From Caldisericota bacterium (GTDB lineage: Bacteria > Caldisericota > Caldisericia > Cryosericales > Cryosericaceae): a DNA stretch of 6,026 nucleotides. Each line of letters starts with the position of its first letter. The first letter of the stretch is position 1. The stretch is from assembly GCA_026390285.1 (NCBI GenBank), contig JAPLGH010000043.1:1-6026 (forward strand), in the 5' to 3' direction. The notes below the pieces were generated by a model. That model was not told where the DNA came from, did not search any database, and was given only the letters and a program-made list of their open reading frames with translations. A program made the translations under genes and the position numbers. Positions 4,364-6,026 of the stretch are shown piece after piece.

Positions 4364-5626
4364 TTATACACCTCTCTTCAACTGCTTTACCAAGCTGTCG
4401 AGCAAGGCCCTTAAGGTCTCATCATTCTTCATGTCCTGCTGGATCTTCTGGCAGGCGTAGATGACCGTCGTGTGGTCACGTCCGCCGAACTTCTCGCCGA
4501 TGTATGGCAGAGAGGCTTCGGTCAGGTCCCTACTGAGGTACATGGCAATTTGCCTCGGCATTGCAATGTCCTGGCTGCGTCTCTTGGCTTGAAGGTCGGC
4601 CACCGAGATGTGGAAGTAGGACGACACCGACTGCATGATAGCGTCGATCGTTATCGGCTTGTTGATCACCGGGATGATATCCTTCAGCGTTTCCTCGGTG
4701 AACGGGAGCGTCACTTCCTCGTTGGTAAGGGAAGCCGTAGCAAGGACGCGCATGAGTGCGCCTTCCAGCTCGCGGATGTTGCTCCCGATGTTTGCGGCGA
4801 TATACTCCAGTACTTCCTGTGGGACATCGATCTTGTCCAGATCAGCCTTCTTCTTGAGGATGGCAACCTTGGTCTCGTAGTCCGGGCGGCTGATGTCGGC
4901 GATGAGGCCCCACTCGAAGCGCGAGGTGAGACGCTCCTCGAGGGTGGCGATCTCCTTGGGAAGGACGTCGGAGGTGATGACGATTTGCTTGTGGGCATCG
5001 TACAGCGCATTGAAGATGTGGAAGAATTCTTCCTGCGTGCGCTCTTTTCCTGCCAGAAACTGGATGTCGTCAATGAGCAGGATGTCTGCGCCGCGCGTCT
5101 CCTTGTGGAAGTTTTCTATGACAGCGTTGTTGTTTCGCGCGTTCTGGATGGAACTGACCACCTCGTTCGTGAACTTCTCGCCAGTCGTATAGACAATCTT
5201 CTTGCCCGGAGCCTGTGCCAGGATGTGGTGTGCGATGCCCTGGAGGAGGTGCGTCTTGCCCAGTCCTACCCCACCATAGATGTAGAGGGGATTGTAGACG
5301 TTGCCCGGATTGCCAGCAACAGCATTGCACGCTGCGAAGGCAAGGCGGTTCCCGGCGCCGACGACGAAGTTCTCGAAGCTGTAGCGCCTGTTGAGGATCA
5401 GCGTGTTGTTGTGCTGGAGTATGCCGGGCTCGGTTGGGATCTCTTCTGGCGGTTGCTGCACAACTTCTACGGCGATGGTGGTGGGCTGGCCCTTGATGGC
5501 GTCGATGGTTTCCTTGATGACGTCATAATATCGGCTGACGATCCAGTCCCTCGCGAACTCGCTGGGGACGCCAATCGTAAGCGAAACGTCGTCTTCATGG
5601 AGAGTCGTCGCATTCTTGAACCACAT
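4364..5626 (-). CDS. dnaA: Chromosomal replication initiator DnaA (main frame; 5' end displaced by a frameshift)
   Basis: DnaA is the AAA+ initiator that binds DnaA boxes, melts the origin and recruits the helicase. This 420-residue frame holds the rest of domain I (about 1-45), a short linker (46-75) and the AAA+ domain. Walker A is 'GGVGLGKT' (118-125), Walker B 'LLIDDIQF' (183-190), sensor 1 'IVITSD' (215-220), the box VII arginine region 'RLTSRFEWGL' (232-241), and sensor 2 'GSNIRELEGAL' (281-291). The C-terminal DNA-binding domain ends with the DnaA signature 'GGRDHTTVIYACQ' (381-393). The first ATG of this frame (5626) has no Shine-Dalgarno and starts inside domain I at 'MWFKNATT'. The normal N-terminus lies upstream in another frame, separated by a 59-bp tandem duplication; without one copy the protein would be 446 residues. 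Upstream of 5626 this frame is closed by a TGA within the duplicated segment. The gene is certain; its intactness is not. Confidence 0.95.
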   Translation of the reverse strand: MWFKNATTLHEDDVSLTIGVPSEFARDWIVSRYYDVIKETIDAIKGQPTTIAVEVVQQPPEEIPTEPGILQHNNTLILNRRYSFENFVVGAGNRLAFAACNAVAGNPGNVYNPLYIYGGVGLGKTHLLQGIAHHILAQAPGKKIVYTTGEKFTNEVVSSIQNARNNNAVIENFHKETRGADILLIDDIQFLAGKERTQEEFFHIFNALYDAHKQIVITSDVLPKEIATLEERLTSRFEWGLIADISRPDYETKVAILKKKADLDKIDVPQEVLEYIAANIGSNIRELEGALMRVLATASLTNEEVTLPFTEETLKDIIPVINKPITIDAIMQSVSSYFHISVADLQAKRRSQDIAMPRQIAMYLSRDLTEASLPYIGEKFGGRDHTTVIYACQKIQQDMKNDETLRALLDSLVKQLKRGV

Positions 5627-5763
5627 CTCGAACGTTGGGCGCGCGAGTCGTCTTCATGGAGAGTCGTCGCATTCTTGAACCACATCTCGAACGTTGGGCG
5701 CGCGAGTTGCTTGCTGAAGATGTCGAGCAGGTGCTGCCAGGAATCCGACCGTTGTTCTTCCAT
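5467..5763 (-). pseudogene. dnaA: 5' fragment of dnaA, frameshifted after residue 39
   Basis: Translation from ATG 5763 begins 'MEEQRSDSWQHLLDIFSKQ', a typical DnaA domain I start including Trp9, the likely equivalent of the E. coli Trp6 region used in self-association and helicase contact. It continues through 'MWFKNATTLHEDD' (27-39), then enters the second copy of the 59-bp repeat out of frame and reads nonsense until a stop at 5467 (98 residues in all). AAAGGGAG (5770-5777), 6 nt from the ATG, makes this the natural dnaA start. Position 5763 and the ATG at 5626 are 137 nt apart; subtracting 59 leaves 78 nt, exactly 26 codons, so one-copy deletion joins the two frames. Confidence 0.85.
5588..5705. 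repeat. Perfect 59-bp direct tandem duplication inside dnaA
   Basis: Copy one is 5588-5646 and copy two 5647-5705; all 59 bases agree, and the match runs 2 bases further (GT). Each copy encodes about 19 residues of DnaA domain I, from 'ARPTFE' to 'LHEDD'. The unit contains GTCGTC twice, and the junction shows only a 2-bp overlap. Lack of any divergence means it is either very recent or an assembly artefact. Confidence 0.95.
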
Positions 5764-5917
5764 TCTCTGCTCCCTTTACTCTCGCGCTAAGTGACCGCGC
5801 CCCGGCCAAAAGAAACAGACCACGGCGTGGATCCTGCGTACACATACGCCGGCGCAACCACCCCATCCCTGTGACGGAACACCGGAGCGTTGCCAGGCAA
5901 TGCGCATCCGTTTTGTG
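5764..5917 (-). other. Long dnaA 5' leader with small hairpins
   Basis: The inferred leader has several short inverted repeats, including GCGTA-CACA-TACGC (5836-5849) and TTGCC-A-GGCAA (5890-5900, extendable with near-pairs). No known riboswitch or leader peptide pattern is recognised. The ribosome site AAAGGGAG (5770-5777) ends it. Confidence 0.35.
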
Positions 5918-5923
5918 TGATAT

Positions 5924-5952
5924 AGTATAGACGAAATGAAGACCAGCGGCAA
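5924..5952 (-). promoter_or_regulatory. Candidate dnaA promoter
   Basis: On the minus strand TTGCCG (5947-5952) and TATACT (5924-5929) are separated by exactly 17 bp, a good sigma-70-type promoter. Transcription would start near 5917, leaving a leader of about 154 nt before the dnaA ATG at 5763. No perfect DnaA box is seen in this promoter region, so autoregulation by DnaA is not evident. Confidence 0.65.
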
Positions 5953-5970
5953 TCAGGAAAAGGCCCATAG

Positions 5971-6026
5971 ATGACAATTCGCACTAGACACGGCAGGATC
6001 AGTGGCAGGCGACGGTCCCAGGACGG
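5971..6026 (+). CDS. Possible start of a divergent gene (partial, unidentified)
   Basis: An open frame begins at ATG 5971 and runs off the right edge; it reads 'MTIRTRHGRISGRRRSQDG', very basic and serine-containing. AAAAGG (5958-5963) lies 7 nt upstream. An ORF of 12 codons from ATG 5936 ends in a TGA that overlaps this ATG (ATGA). An extended -10-like TGA-TATAGT (5918-5926) could drive it, with no matching -35. The position is where rpmH often lies in other bacteria, but the residues do not fit the L34 start. Only 19 residues are visible, so it may be chance. Confidence 0.22.
   Translation, partial: MTIRTRHGRISGRRRSQD

Noticed and set aside
4189..4371. A 60-codon minus-strand frame across the dnaA-dnaN gap
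   Set aside because: It covers the DnaA boxes and AT-rich stretch, overlaps the dnaA end, and shows no family features.
4472..5794. A 440-codon open frame on the plus strand opposite dnaA
   Set aside because: It is the antisense of the DnaA coding frame, has no recognisable domain, and the minus strand carries clear AAA+ and DnaA signature motifs.
5654..5984. Minus-strand frames of 107 and 65 codons upstream of dnaA
   Set aside because: They run through the dnaA promoter, leader and start region, have no convincing ribosome site, and resemble no family.
5971..6026. rpmH (ribosomal protein L34), often found divergent from dnaA
   Set aside because: The visible residues are basic but do not match the L34 start (KRTxQPSxxKR-type), so the name is not supported.
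1..6026. tRNA, rRNA, CRISPR array, insertion sequence or phage attachment site
   Set aside because: I saw no cloverleaf-like sequence, regularly spaced repeats, transposase-like frame or terminal inverted repeats; the only direct repeat is the 59-bp pair in dnaA.

Overview
This is a bacterial chromosome segment, roughly mid-50s % G+C by eye, centred on the replication-initiation cluster. On the minus strand the order is dnaA, dnaN, recF, then a DUF721/dciA-type gene. Perfect DnaA boxes (TTATCCACA) and an AT-rich stretch between dnaA and dnaN mark this as a likely chromosomal origin region. I cannot name the phylum. DnaA and DnaN are recognisable, while RecF and DciA are divergent, which suggests a poorly sampled lineage rather than a common model group.

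Layout from left to right: the C-terminal end of a plus-strand HtrA-like PDZ/protease gene (3-128) with a strong hairpin terminator (162-186). Next is an intergenic stretch with a perfect inverted repeat (219-237) and a possible 13-codon leader ORF (284-325). A small plus-strand protein of unknown function follows (318-773). It converges, with a 6-bp gap, on a minus-strand methylglyoxal synthase gene, mgsA (780-1181). A 252-bp non-coding gap (1182-1433) holds the mgsA promoter and a set of DnaA boxes in inverted pairs. Then come dciA (1434-2015), recF (2012-3079) and dnaN (3098-4177), tightly packed as one apparent operon. The 186-bp dnaN-dnaA gap has more DnaA boxes and the AT-rich stretch. 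dnaA follows (4364-5763), with its promoter near 5924-5952. A possible divergent partial ORF runs off the right edge.

The genes fit one job: DnaA opens the origin, DciA is the proposed replicative-helicase loader/helper, DnaN is the polymerase clamp, and RecF works in recombinational repair at gaps. mgsA is metabolic and appears unrelated.

The most striking observation is in dnaA. A perfect 59-bp direct tandem duplication (5588-5646 and 5647-5705) lies inside domain I. Because 59 is not a multiple of three, it breaks the reading frame of an essential gene. Removing one copy restores a 446-residue DnaA with a good Shine-Dalgarno site. As written, the only long DnaA product is a 420-residue form starting at an internal ATG with no visible Shine-Dalgarno site. 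This is either an assembly error, a recent mutation tolerated by internal initiation, or a reversible switch. The sequence alone cannot decide. Apart from this I see no undescribed multi-gene system here.
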